64,000 nucleotides of DNA, taken from the IMG/VR virus record IMGVR_UViG_3300032304_000700, positions 1 to 64,000 of that record; one strand, given 5' to 3'. Source of the stretch: a virus. The translations under genes were made by a program, and so were the position numbers. This document shows positions 18,466 to 26,650 of this stretch, piece after piece. The notes beneath the pieces are model-generated. The model saw only the letters and a program-made list of their open reading frames with translations, was not told where the DNA came from and did no database searches. The number at the start of each line of letters is the position of its first letter. The stretch's first letter is position 1.

Positions 18466-19577
18466 TATACTAAATCTATAAATTTACCAGTTATTGTGAT
18501 TTCATCCTGTGAGTCTATTGAAAATCCAGGAAATAAATTTAATTGTAAAGTATTATTAGTATAAGATGTTACTGAAAAATGTGATGTTTGATAATATCTA
18601 ACACCATTTATATAAACTTTAATATCATAAGATTTTCCATCATATGTTAGGCCTGCAGTGATTACTGATTCTAATTGTGCAGGTGCAGGTATAAGTTTGA
18701 TATTGGTAAACGATACATTAGATGTTTCTGCACTTATTACTTTACTATTATTTAAAGATAAGAAATCAATCAAATCTTTATTGTCATAATATGGAGATGG
18801 TGTTGTCAATAATCCTTCTAATCTACCCGTACCACTTGTAATATCAACTTCGGTAGACATAACAACTCTTTTGGTAGAGAATGATTTTTTAATAGTATTT
18901 TCTCCATCAAACTTTTCAGGAAGTAAATATGCTTTAACTGCCAATGAAAATTCAATTCTATTTATTCTTTCAGTTCCTTCTCCTACTTCATTTATAACTT
19001 CAAAATCGGATAAAATTACTTTAAATTTAAACTTATCTTTGTCTCCCCAAAAACTTCCTGCAAATTGTAATTGTTCTATTACCTTATTCAAATGTTCGGT
19101 ATATGATGTCCAGGCCATACATTGATAACTAACCTCTACATATTGTGGCATTGTTATACTATACAATTCGTATTTAGGTTTTACACTTGTACCCATTAAA
19201 CTAAACCTGTCGTATCTATTGTCTTTTGAATATTTTGTTACTGCTGGATATGATACATGTCTATTTAACATAGGCATAGATTCGTCTTTCGTAATTGAGT
19301 TTCTACGAATCATCATCAATGGTAATTGTATTCTACCTTTATTATCTCTGAAAATACCATCTCTTTGTGCACCCTTCCATCTTTCCGAATTACCATATAT
19401 AACTGGAATCTTTAAAGCTTTACCATTATCGTCTAAAGTTGGTAATGCAGTATCTTCCAAATAAGACATCATTGCATAATCTATATCAAAAAGAGATACA
19501 CTTTGTTTCAAGTCTTGTTTTGTAACTTTAACTTGCTCTGCTCTATTTAGATTTTCTCTAAGTGGGTTTGTAGACAT
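18465..19577 (-). CDS. gp15: gp15-like tail sheath stabiliser / tail completion protein
   Basis: 370 aa, longer than T4 gp15 (272 aa as I recall). Landmarks parallel T4 gp15 in order: an early KIPVIYGNSERWKGAQRD segment, a beta-rich PLMMIRRNSITKDESMPMLN stretch, VSYQCMAWTSYTEHLNKVIE matching the gp15 helix that follows its 'IFTRYEDD' segment, and IEFSLAVKAYLLPE matching 'WSLTFEVNGWMYP'. An extra C-terminal ~100-residue beta domain (SFTNIKLIPAPAQLESV onward) is not in T4. In T4, gp15 hexamerises at the head-proximal end of the tail and joins it to gp13/gp14. The gene follows the gp14-like gene by 1 nt and the gp13-like gene precedes that, which strengthens the call. Confidence 0.7.
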   Translation of the reverse strand: MSTNPLRENLNRAEQVKVTKQDLKQSVSLFDIDYAMMSYLEDTALPTLDDNGKALKIPVIYGNSERWKGAQRDGIFRDNKGRIQLPLMMIRRNSITKDESMPMLNRHVSYPAVTKYSKDNRYDRFSLMGTSVKPKYELYSITMPQYVEVSYQCMAWTSYTEHLNKVIEQLQFAGSFWGDKDKFKFKVILSDFEVINEVGEGTERINRIEFSLAVKAYLLPEKFDGENTIKKSFSTKRVVMSTEVDITSGTGRLEGLLTTPSPYYDNKDLIDFLSLNNSKVISAETSNVSFTNIKLIPAPAQLESVITAGLTYDGKSYDIKVYINGVRYYQTSHFSVTSYTNNTLQLNLFPGFSIDSQDEITITGKFIDLV

Positions 19578-19578
19578 A

Positions 19579-20034
19579 TTATTTTATTCTTTCTTCTATG
19601 TTTAAAGCCGATTTTCTTACCATAAATGTAGAACATACAACACTAAAATTATTAGATGGCAATCCACCTACAAATTGTACTTCCGTTGTATTATCAATTT
19701 CATAATAAGATTGGTCAAAGAAAATAATATCACCAATTTCTGGATATGTATTTTTTTCCTCTAACATCCATCTATCAAATCTAAATTCTACATTTTGTGA
19801 TGTATCCGAACCAAATCCTTCGTATCCTGCAGTGTTTGGTGATTTATTTATTAACACATTTAATTCTACTCCTGGATACCATGTCTTATTTGTAGCTTCA
19901 CCATATAGGTTTACTTTAGTTTCATTTAAATTTACTTTAAACAAAACTGCAATGTTTTCTACAACATCGTCTACCACTTCTCTGGCAAAACTCTTAAATA
20001 ATTCGATATCTCTACCGACTGCAAATTTTGGCAT
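19579..20034 (-). CDS. gp14: gp14-like neck protein
   Basis: 151 aa, shorter than T4 gp14. An N-terminal helix (DIELFKSFAREVVDDVVENI) is followed by a beta-rich body with VNLYGEATNKTWYPGVELNV, SQNVEFRFDRWMLEEKN and the phrase YPEIGDIIFFDQSYYEIDNT. That 'PEIGDII-(x)n-YYEI' pattern is what I associate with gp14-type neck proteins in T4-like phages of aquatic bacteria. The gene lies between gp13-like and gp15-like genes, with a 1-nt gap to each neighbour. It would sit at the head-tail junction. Confidence 0.65.
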   Translation of the reverse strand: MPKFAVGRDIELFKSFAREVVDDVVENIAVLFKVNLNETKVNLYGEATNKTWYPGVELNVLINKSPNTAGYEGFGSDTSQNVEFRFDRWMLEEKNTYPEIGDIIFFDQSYYEIDNTTEVQFVGGLPSNNFSVVCSTFMVRKSALNIEERIK

Positions 20035-20035
20035 A

Positions 20036-21247
20036 TTATCCTACATATAATTTTAAAGGAACTTTTCTTAACATTTCTTGGTGGTGTGTAGATTCATGTG
20101 CTTTATTTTCCATCACATTCTTTCTACTCATTTCTTCTAAATTTCCTCTAAGTTGTTCAAGTAACATATCTTTTTCAACTTGAGCTTCAGCTCTCAATGC
20201 TGCACCATCCAATTGTAATTCACCATCTGGAATAGGAACCGAACTATACTTTTCTCTAATTGCACCTAATAATTCTTTTGCAAGTGCTAAAGTATATTTT
20301 CTAATCCATTGTTTACCCACATCATTTATGTTTCTATATTGAATAAAATCATATGGAATATCCGAATAGTCAGAAAGTGAATCTGATTGAATAGTTTGTG
20401 AATCATGTTCAAATTCATCTCTATTAATATATTCAAAATAAACTTTAGTTTTTCCCATACCCGTTGGAACTGGAAATATTTCTAATTTATTATCTACTAT
20501 ATTAAATGAAAAAGTTGATTTTCTAATATGGTCATTAAATTCAATTTGTTGCATTCTTAATACATCCTCATATATTGGCATCATTAAGAATTGTGCTGCA
20601 GGTGAGAAATTACCAAATCCCAACTCACTCATTAAGTTCAATGTACCTTGTGCACCAACTGAATATGGGTCAAAGAATCTTGTAATTGCAGGAACTGCTT
20701 CATGATATACTTTGAATACATCTATTGTCGATGATGAACCTGATAGTGATGATGAAATACTATTTCCAGTTGTTGCATCATATGCATTATTTATTAAATC
20801 ATATATTTGAACCGATGATGTTAAATTTACATATGCCTTTTTAATTGCAGTATTACCACCTACTCCTGCAAGTGTTCCGTATTGTTGTGACATACGAACT
20901 GCGGTTGGTAAATATGAACCATCTACAAGTGTTTGTGAATAGTTTGAAACTTTACCTTTAGGTTGTCCTCTTAGAATATCAATATTATTTCTAATATTAA
21001 ATTGATTAACTTGTGCAGAATATTCCGAAACTGATTCTTCAAAACATGCCCAAATTTGTTGATTATCTAATTCAATATTTACAATAGGATAACCTAATCT
21101 TCTAGCTACCCAAGTTGCTGTTTTTGGAGCATCTAATCTAAAATCAGTATCACTATCATACAATCCAAATGGAGTTGCAATTGACAATACTGCCGATGAT
21201 GAAAATTCTGATGCAGATGAACCCGTCCAATATGTGTTTACAGACAT
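20036..21247 (-). CDS. gp13: gp13-like neck protein
   Basis: 403 aa. The N-terminal third contains TATWVARRLGYPIVNIELDN, then a QQIWACFEESVSEYS helix, a pattern seen in the neck/adaptor proteins of T4-like phages. The central block has RFFDPYSVGAQGTLNLMSEL, PAAQFLMMPIYEDVLRMQQI and IVDNKLEIFPVPTGMGKTKV. The C-terminal ~80 residues are helical and charged (LRAEAQVEKDMLLEQLRGNL). gp13 closes the filled head with gp14 and receives the tail. It heads a gp13-gp14-gp15 run and has an ATATTTATA motif 25 nt upstream. Confidence 0.7.
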   Translation of the reverse strand: MSVNTYWTGSSASEFSSSAVLSIATPFGLYDSDTDFRLDAPKTATWVARRLGYPIVNIELDNQQIWACFEESVSEYSAQVNQFNIRNNIDILRGQPKGKVSNYSQTLVDGSYLPTAVRMSQQYGTLAGVGGNTAIKKAYVNLTSSVQIYDLINNAYDATTGNSISSSLSGSSSTIDVFKVYHEAVPAITRFFDPYSVGAQGTLNLMSELGFGNFSPAAQFLMMPIYEDVLRMQQIEFNDHIRKSTFSFNIVDNKLEIFPVPTGMGKTKVYFEYINRDEFEHDSQTIQSDSLSDYSDIPYDFIQYRNINDVGKQWIRKYTLALAKELLGAIREKYSSVPIPDGELQLDGAALRAEAQVEKDMLLEQLRGNLEEMSRKNVMENKAHESTHHQEMLRKVPLKLYVG

Positions 21248-21272
21248 TACTTAAAATTTATAGTTTTACTAC

Positions 21273-21281
21273 TATAAATAT
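21273..21281 (-). promoter_or_regulatory. ATATTTATA motif upstream of the neck operon
   Basis: Sense-strand ATATTTATA, 25 nt before the ATG at 21247 and just downstream of a terminator (21285-21319). This arrangement suggests a fresh start for the neck and tail-completion unit. Confidence 0.45.
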
Positions 21282-21284
21282 AAG

Positions 21285-21319
21285 AATAAAAAAAGAGATG
21301 ACATTTCTATCATCTCTTT
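21285..21319 (-). terminator. Intrinsic terminator with GAAA tetraloop
   Basis: The minus strand reads AAAGAGATGATA-GAAA-TGTCATCTCTTT, a ~12-bp stem closed by a GAAA tetraloop, then TTTTATTC. It starts 16 nt after the stop of the 488-aa gene at 21335. Confidence 0.85.
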
Positions 21320-21334
21320 CATATTTTAGTTTTG

Positions 21335-22801
21335 TTATGCCACCTGTGTGACCGTTAGTATTATAGATGGGATTGCCGGTATATTTCCCGTTGCAGCTTC
21401 ATATAAAATACGAGCATCGGCATCGGTTGATTGCCACACCAATTCATAATAATCGTTTGGTGAAGTTGCAGGAACTACATAATTCCAAGATGCTATTACT
21501 TCTTTATTTGCTTGTAAGAAAATTCTACCTGCTGAATTGGGAACATTTTGTCCATTTTTCTTTATCCAAATGTGTATTATAGAATCACCTGCACCAGTAT
21601 CTACTAATTGTGCTGAAAATTGTATATTATATACTCCGACATTTGCTAAAACTATTCTTGTATTATTACTAATAGTAACACCTTGTGAATAATCGGTTGA
21701 ATTAAATTGAATAGATTGAGATACATTTGCCGAACCACTTTGTGTACGGGTATCGTAAAATGCTCCATAGTTAAATAATTTATTGCCCCAACGATAGAAT
21801 GATGAACCACTTGCTATATTTACATCTCCTTTAATATCCAATGAACCAGTAATTACTTGTGAACCGGTCGTGTACATCGAACCCGTCATTATAATTGTAT
21901 GATTGTGGAAATTTGTTGAACCATGTATATCTAATGCACCACTTACACTAACACTACCACTCATTATAGTATTTCCTAAAATTGAGTTTGAACCACTTAA
22001 TTGGTGAACTCCTCTAAATGTTGTAGAACCACTTACATCTAATGTTCCACTCATTATGGTATTTCCCGATAAAGTGTTATTACCAATTTGTGTAGTTGAA
22101 CCACTTACTAAAAATGAACCCGTAATTGTTTGATTGCCAATAAATGTATTTGAACCGGTTGTTGCTAATGAACCCGTATTTATTGTCTGTGAAGAACTAA
22201 TAAACCCAAATGAAGTTATTTGTGTAGATGAACTTATAATACTTCTACCAGTAGTTTCATATGAACCACTAACTACACCACTTCCACCCAATACTTGTAC
22301 TGAACTACTTACTATTCCGATAGGTAATAATGAAACTATTTGTAAACTACTACTTACAATTCCTCTACCCGTTGTTTCATAACTTCCACTAACAAATCCA
22401 AATGCAGTTATTTGTGTAGATGAACTTACTACACCATTAGTTGCATTGATTACTCCGTTGATACCACCAATTACATTTAATGAACCAGTAATTCTAACTG
22501 AACCAGTGTATGTGTGTACATCTTCTATATGTGAACCATGATTAGTTGAACCCGTAAATAATAATGTTGATGAAGTTACAAAATTAGCTGCATAAATGTC
22601 ACCAGTAACGGTAACATTTCCATCTATAATTTGTCCTCCTTCAAATATATTAGAACCAGTAGTTGCGAATTGACCTGCCGAAACATATCCCAACATACCA
22701 TCTTCTTGACGAGTTACTATTGAATCAATACTATCTAATTCGTATTGTTTTGTATAATTTTTAGCTTTTTCAAAGGCCGTATATCTTTGTTCAACTGGCA
22801 T
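21335..22801 (-). CDS. Probable head fibre / decoration protein
   Basis: 488 aa. The N-terminus (RYTAFEKAKNYTKQYELDSI, then RQEDGMLGYVSAGQFATTGS) resembles that of the 178-aa gene next to the capsid gene (KNQDGMWGYISASNLQTT). The body is a long array of 'GNTIMSGTLDVSGST'-type beta repeats and VSSSTQITAFGF modules shared with tail fibres. The C-terminal ~130 residues (NKLFNYGAFYDTRTQSGSAN, VGVYNIQFSAQLVD, NDYYELVWQSTDADARI) look like a C1q/TNF-like trimeric beta-sandwich of the kind seen at fibre tips. Its place between the capsid gene and the neck genes favours a head or collar fibre over a tail fibre. Confidence 0.6.
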   Translation of the reverse strand: MPVEQRYTAFEKAKNYTKQYELDSIDSIVTRQEDGMLGYVSAGQFATTGSNIFEGGQIIDGNVTVTGDIYAANFVTSSTLLFTGSTNHGSHIEDVHTYTGSVRITGSLNVIGGINGVINATNGVVSSSTQITAFGFVSGSYETTGRGIVSSSLQIVSLLPIGIVSSSVQVLGGSGVVSGSYETTGRSIISSSTQITSFGFISSSQTINTGSLATTGSNTFIGNQTITGSFLVSGSTTQIGNNTLSGNTIMSGTLDVSGSTTFRGVHQLSGSNSILGNTIMSGSVSVSGALDIHGSTNFHNHTIIMTGSMYTTGSQVITGSLDIKGDVNIASGSSFYRWGNKLFNYGAFYDTRTQSGSANVSQSIQFNSTDYSQGVTISNNTRIVLANVGVYNIQFSAQLVDTGAGDSIIHIWIKKNGQNVPNSAGRIFLQANKEVIASWNYVVPATSPNDYYELVWQSTDADARILYEAATGNIPAIPSIILTVTQVA

Positions 22802-22819
22802 GGTGTATTAGTTTTAATA

Positions 22820-22827
22820 ATAAATAT
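22820..22827 (-). promoter_or_regulatory. ATATTTAT motif upstream of the 488-aa head-fibre gene
   Basis: Sense-strand ATATTTAT, 18 nt before the ATG at 22801, downstream of a terminator at 22845-22883. Confidence 0.45.
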
Positions 22828-22844
22828 GAATAATTTGTCATATA

Positions 22845-22883
22845 AATAAAAAAAGGGGAAAGTATTTCTACTCTCCCCTTTAA
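22845..22883 (-). terminator. Intrinsic terminator with GAAA tetraloop (copy 1)
   Basis: On the minus strand, AAAGGGGAGAGTA-GAAA-TACTTTCCCCTTT gives a 13-bp stem (one G.T pair) with a GAAA tetraloop, then TTTTATTTAT. It follows the stop at 22906 by ~25 nt. Its 32-nt core (22850-22881) is identical to that at 23482-23513. Confidence 0.9.
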
Positions 22884-22905
22884 TCAATTATTATCTTTAA
22901 TTATA

Positions 22906-23442
22906 TTATGCGTGAGCTATACATATATTATCACCATTTCTATAAATATCACCATATCCCAAACCACCACTCAATGCTGCTGCGTTTGATGCGTATGTTG
23001 GAATATTTGTAATATTTAATCTATTTGCACCACTACCACCAATTGTTGGCATCGATGAACCACTACCAAATTGAATGTATCCTGCTAATCTACTTTGTTG
23101 ACCGGATACAATCATAGTATTTACTAAGTTCATATCTCCAATATATGCATCATCACCAACTTTAAAGTTAGTACCCGTTCCATTGATGTTTGCTTGAACC
23201 GTATTAAATATACCATCACCGGTACCATTAAATGCGGTTGCAATGGATGCACTTAATGCTTGTACGTCAGCGTCTGTTGCTAAACCTGCACCATCTAAAG
23301 TTGTTTGTAAATTTGATGCGGAAATATATCCCCACATACCATCTTGATTTTTTGCTAATAAAGTTGTTCCTGTTACACTTTGGTATTCAGGAAAGTCCAT
23401 TGCTTTACCATACGTTGAATAAAGTTTTTCTGGATATGCCAT
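22906..23442 (-). CDS. Small head-associated fibre / decoration protein
   Basis: 178 aa. The N-terminus (YSTYGKAMDFPEYQSVTGTT, then KNQDGMWGYISASNLQTT) resembles that of the 488-aa fibre downstream. The middle has a helix (ADVQALSASIATAFNGTG) and beta repeats. The C-terminus AAALSGGLGYGDIYRNGDNI ends in CIAHA; an 'AL.GGL..GD.YR.GD....' ending is a common C-terminal motif of small phage structural proteins. It is the first gene after the major capsid gene, isolated by terminators on both sides and with its own ATATTTATA motif. That suits a highly expressed head decoration protein, but this is inferred. Confidence 0.6.
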   Translation of the reverse strand: MAYPEKLYSTYGKAMDFPEYQSVTGTTLLAKNQDGMWGYISASNLQTTLDGAGLATDADVQALSASIATAFNGTGDGIFNTVQANINGTGTNFKVGDDAYIGDMNLVNTMIVSGQQSRLAGYIQFGSGSSMPTIGGSGANRLNITNIPTYASNAAALSGGLGYGDIYRNGDNICIAHA

Positions 23443-23467
23443 TTTTAATTTGTTTTAATTGTTCTTA

Positions 23468-23476
23468 TATAAATAT
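23468..23476 (-). promoter_or_regulatory. ATATTTATA motif upstream of the 178-aa decoration gene
   Basis: Sense-strand ATATTTATA, 25 nt before the ATG at 23442, immediately after the capsid-gene terminator. Confidence 0.45.
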
Positions 23477-23481
23477 AAAAC

Positions 23482-23518
23482 AAAAAGGGGAAAGTATTTC
23501 TACTCTCCCCTTTTTTTA
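23482..23518 (-). terminator. Intrinsic terminator with GAAA tetraloop (copy 2), after the capsid gene
   Basis: Same 13-bp stem and GAAA loop as the copy at 22845-22883. It is followed on the minus strand by TTTTTGTTTTA and on the plus strand by TTTTTTTATTTTTTT, so it could act in both directions. It lies 37 nt after the capsid-gene stop (23555). Confidence 0.9.
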
Positions 23519-23554
23519 TTTTTTTAGTTTTAACTACTAAAATCTACTCAAAGA

Positions 23555-25162
23555 TTAAAGTTGGTCTAAACCATCAATGATAATCTTACCGTAGAACTCA
23601 GGTCTAACGATTTTCTTAGCGTAACGAGTCATAACACCTCTTCTTGGAGTGAAGTTAGTTGGGTCATAAACTAATGGAGTCATAATCAATGGTACATATG
23701 GTGCGTAAACTGCTCCTGTTTCGAAGAAGTTAGAACCTTTGAAGCCCATTAATAATACGTTCTCAGTCATGTATGGGTTTTTGTAAACGTCATATCTGTT
23801 AGAGATAGAACCGATGTTAGAAACACCTGCTGCGAAAGATAAAGCGTCTTTACCTGGGTTAGCAGAGAAACCATTCATTGATTCCAATATAGTTGCAACG
23901 TTTGGAGATACTACTACGAAGTTAGCACCACCTCTCATTGTTAACTGATGGATTTTGTTAGATACCTTTTGTAATTTGATACCTAAAGTTTGATACCAAG
24001 TGCTCTTAGTGTAAGCAGATGCTGCAGCAGCGTTAGAATCGATAGCGAATCCAGCACCATTCCAGTCATATCCTACTTTAGAAGACCAGTAGTCAGTTGT
24101 GAAAGCATTTTGTTGTAACATTTCTAAGATTTCTAAATCGATTTCTAAAGAGATGTACTCAGACAACATTTGAGTTAACTCAGCTTCAGCGTCTACACTA
24201 TGGTAAGCGTTTAAGTCTTGAGCTAATTCTGGAGTCCAAATAGCTTTTAATTTTCTTGTCTTAGCAACGATAGGCTCAGATTTCAATTCTAATTCGATTT
24301 CTGGGATAGCTAAATCATTACCTCTATCTTCGAAGTCACCTCTTAAAGCTGCAGTAGGTTGTACGTGGTATGCTAAAGATGTTCCAACAGATGGAGCTGT
24401 AGCTGTTCCACTTACTACGAACTCAACATTAGTACCATTCTTAGTAGTATATTGAGGGAAATAAGCTAAGTTTGAACCAGTCAACATAGTTAATTCGAAT
24501 GCTCTAATACCATTAAAATCAGCGTCTGCAGGCAATGCTACAGTTACTTTCTTCAAAGTGTTAGCTGCAAAAGATGCAGAAACAGCTGAAACTGATAAAT
24601 CGTAGTCGATATCTGCTAAAGATGCAGAAGCAACTGTTGCAGTGATTGCAGCAGTAGCGTTATTGATTGTATATCCGAATCTACCTGCACCATACAAACC
24701 ACCTTCAGCTACTTGAGTTGAACCTAATTTGTTACCTGATGGAGATAAAGAATCTTTACCAAAAGTTCCACCATTACCGAATAATGAAGAACCAGTAAAG
24801 TTTGGATTACCTGCTGGGTTAGTACCATATTTGAAGTCCATGTAGAAGATAAGACCTGAAGGCAAGTTCATTGGTTGTACAGAAACGAATTCTTTAGAAG
24901 CGATGCTTCCGAAAACTCTTCTTACCAATGGTAATGCCACACCAGCCCACTCTTCAGAACCTGCAGATGTACCTGTTCTTGTAGCTTCGTCTAATAATTG
25001 TTTTGCTTGGTTTTCTAACATTACTGCCATACCATGCTTAGTTGTTTCGGAACCTGCGTTCTCTAACAATCCTGTTTTTTCCCACTTAGCTTTCAAACCT
25101 CTTGTTTGCTCAAGCATTACTGATTGAGGGTTTGCGCCAGTCATAATTTGTTTTAAGTCCAT
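23555..25162 (-). CDS. gp23: Major capsid protein, gp23-like
   Basis: 535 aa, close to T4 gp23 (521 aa). Typical gp23 features are KAKWEKTGLLENAGSETTKH near the start, AVMLENQAKQLLDEATRTGT, the VALPLVRRVFGSIASKEFVS block, GLIFYMDFKYG, IPEIELELKSEPIVAKTRKL, AIWTPELAQDLNAYHSVDAE and the C-terminal TPLVYDPTNFTPRRGVMTRY followed by AKKIVRPEFYG. In T4-like phages the N-terminal ~65 residues are removed by the gp21 protease. Codon use is visibly less A/T-extreme than in neighbours, as expected of a very highly expressed gene. It follows the scaffold gene by 25 nt and ends at a strong terminator. No Shine-Dalgarno precedes it. Confidence 0.95.
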   Translation of the reverse strand: MDLKQIMTGANPQSVMLEQTRGLKAKWEKTGLLENAGSETTKHGMAVMLENQAKQLLDEATRTGTSAGSEEWAGVALPLVRRVFGSIASKEFVSVQPMNLPSGLIFYMDFKYGTNPAGNPNFTGSSLFGNGGTFGKDSLSPSGNKLGSTQVAEGGLYGAGRFGYTINNATAAITATVASASLADIDYDLSVSAVSASFAANTLKKVTVALPADADFNGIRAFELTMLTGSNLAYFPQYTTKNGTNVEFVVSGTATAPSVGTSLAYHVQPTAALRGDFEDRGNDLAIPEIELELKSEPIVAKTRKLKAIWTPELAQDLNAYHSVDAEAELTQMLSEYISLEIDLEILEMLQQNAFTTDYWSSKVGYDWNGAGFAIDSNAAAASAYTKSTWYQTLGIKLQKVSNKIHQLTMRGGANFVVVSPNVATILESMNGFSANPGKDALSFAAGVSNIGSISNRYDVYKNPYMTENVLLMGFKGSNFFETGAVYAPYVPLIMTPLVYDPTNFTPRRGVMTRYAKKIVRPEFYGKIIIDGLDQL

Positions 25163-25187
25163 TTTTAATGAATTTATTTGTTTTTGT

Positions 25188-26450
25188 TTATTTAATGATA
25201 CCTGCTAATTTCTTAAATCTATCAGAGAAGTTTGCATTTTCAGAAATTACTTCTTTTTGTTCTGCAACTGCTGGCTTAGTAGATTTTGTTACTTTACTAG
25301 CAATTCCTTCTTGAATTGATTTTTTAGCGATTTTGTTAGATGGTGTATATTTGAAATTCTCTGCTAATGTAGAGTATACCAATTTAACTTCTCTAACTGA
25401 GTTTGTTCTATCCAAAGTTTCAATCACTTTCACTTTTTGTTCGTTAGTCATGTTGTGAGCTCTGAATAATTTATTAGCGAATAATAACTTAGCGTTTAAT
25501 AAGTTTACTTCGTTAATAGTTTTTTGTAAAGATTTGATAGTAGAATATGCTTCTTCAAGTTCTTTCTCTTTTTCGTCATCTTTAGATTCTTCAGCTTCGT
25601 TTGTTAAGTCAGCTTCCATTTCTTTTAAGATTTCTTCTAAATCGATAACTTCATCCAAATCATCTTCTTTTTTATCATCTTCTTTAGCTTCTTCGTTAGT
25701 AGCTTCTTTTTCTTCGGTTTCGTCTTTAGCTTCTTCAACTTTTTCTTCTTTTTCAGTTTCTTCAGCTTCGTACATAGATTCTTCGTTTTCGTCAGAATCT
25801 TCACCTTCTAATTGTCTTTCTAACTCTTTTATGATAGAGTCTAAGTCCATATCATCTTCTGACATTTGGTCATCGGAATCCATATCCATAGAATCATCTT
25901 CCATGTCGTGGTCAGCCATATCATGGTCACCATCGTTATCCAAATCACCTTCTTCAGGTGTAATTGAATCCATAGAATCTTCTTCAGAATCATCACCACC
26001 TTCTAATTCTGCAATTCTAGCTTTCAATTCTGCAATTTCTGCATCTTTGTCATCACCAGCCATAGCATCATCAGCAAATGGGTTTTCTTCTTCAGAAATG
26101 TCTGCTACTTTCTTATAGTCAGTACCAGCTTGTTCAGGTTTACCAGCATCTTTCTTTACACCAACTGATAAATCAGTCATTGCATCTAAAATTGGGTTTG
26201 AACCTGGAGTCTCAGCGTATCCAGCGTCTACTTTAGACCCGATACCAGTTGAGCTTAATTCTTCGTTTGTTGTTTCTTGTTCATCATCCATATCCATTTC
26301 TTCAGCTTCTGCTCTCATCTTTTGAGATAAGATAGATTGAAGTCTTGGAGTAAATGCTTCTTCAAGAGCCAACTTAGCGTTAGCTAATGCAGTTTCTTTA
26401 ACGGCTTTAGCGTCAGCGATTGCTTCTTTCAATAATTTTGAATTTGCCAT
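25188..26450 (-). CDS. gp22: Prohead core scaffold protein, gp22-like
   Basis: 420 aa, longer than T4 gp22 (269 aa as I recall). The N-terminus NSKLLKEAIADAKAVKETAL, then ANAKLALEEAFTPRLQSILS, is typical of scaffold proteins of aquatic T4-like phages. Residues ~50-270 are extremely acidic, with Asp/Glu runs and an EEGDLDNDGDHDMADHD stretch that could bind calcium. The C-terminal third has the coil TIKSLQKTINEVNLLNAKLL followed by FANKLFRAHNMTNEQKVKVI and TLAENF, and ends RFKKLAGIIK. The scaffold fills the prohead and is degraded by gp21. Unusually for this window, the start has a perfect SD (AAGGAG, 8-nt spacer) and a 188-nt structured leader downstream of bS21. Confidence 0.8.
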   Translation of the reverse strand: MANSKLLKEAIADAKAVKETALANAKLALEEAFTPRLQSILSQKMRAEAEEMDMDDEQETTNEELSSTGIGSKVDAGYAETPGSNPILDAMTDLSVGVKKDAGKPEQAGTDYKKVADISEEENPFADDAMAGDDKDAEIAELKARIAELEGGDDSEEDSMDSITPEEGDLDNDGDHDMADHDMEDDSMDMDSDDQMSEDDMDLDSIIKELERQLEGEDSDENEESMYEAEETEKEEKVEEAKDETEEKEATNEEAKEDDKKEDDLDEVIDLEEILKEMEADLTNEAEESKDDEKEKELEEAYSTIKSLQKTINEVNLLNAKLLFANKLFRAHNMTNEQKVKVIETLDRTNSVREVKLVYSTLAENFKYTPSNKIAKKSIQEGIASKVTKSTKPAVAEQKEVISENANFSDRFKKLAGIIK

Positions 26451-26638
26451 CTTGTTTTCTCCTTAAATTTTGTTGTGAAGTTATTCTTGTAGGGAACTCC
26501 AATGTAATTATGTTGATTGTTCGGTCACACCTTATAGAGAAGGGTATTCATTAATCAACTATGTCTTGTAATCTCATAATAAAAAATGAGATATTTAGTA
26601 ATATATATGTAAATTTTTTAGAAAACTAAAGAAAACTA
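26451..26638 (-). promoter_or_regulatory. Structured leader with strong Shine-Dalgarno before the scaffold gene
   Basis: 188-nt gap with no gene. On the minus strand it holds a hairpin ATCTCAT/ATGAGAT (26571-26592), then a longer stem GTTGATT/AATCAAC (26512-26559) enclosing a second small stem (ACCCTT against AAGGTGT), and finally AAGGAG eight bases before the ATG at 26450. Nearly all other genes here lack an SD. The only other clear one is GGAG before the 194-aa gene at 29084. The leader could be a translational control site. Pairings were found by eye and not computed. Confidence 0.5.
26622..26638. repeat. 17-nt repeat AAAACTAAAGAAAACTA, copy 1
   Basis: On the plus strand, AAAACTAAAGAAAACTA, abutting the 3' end of the bS21 gene. 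It is identical to 61941-61957 in the leader of the lone plus-strand gene. It contains a direct half-repeat AAAACTA. Confidence 0.6.
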
Positions 26639-26650
26639 TTAAAATAGTTT
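26633..26650 (-). promoter_or_regulatory. 18-bp inverted repeat over the bS21 stop codon
   Basis: AAACTATT-AA-AATAGTTT spans the bS21 stop codon. On the sense strand it can form a 7-bp hairpin followed by TCTTTAGTTTTC, so it may be a weak terminator or attenuator between bS21 and the scaffold gene. Confidence 0.35.

Noticed and set aside
25534-26118. 194-aa plus-strand Ser-rich frame
   Set aside because: It is the mirror of the Asp/Glu-rich scaffold gene (GAA/GAT codons read as TTC/ATC/TCT on the other strand); no ribosome site and the wrong direction.
26451-26638. Short reading frames of about 8 codons in the scaffold leader (ATG at two places)
   Set aside because: Too short and without any initiation signal to call as genes; leader peptides cannot be excluded.
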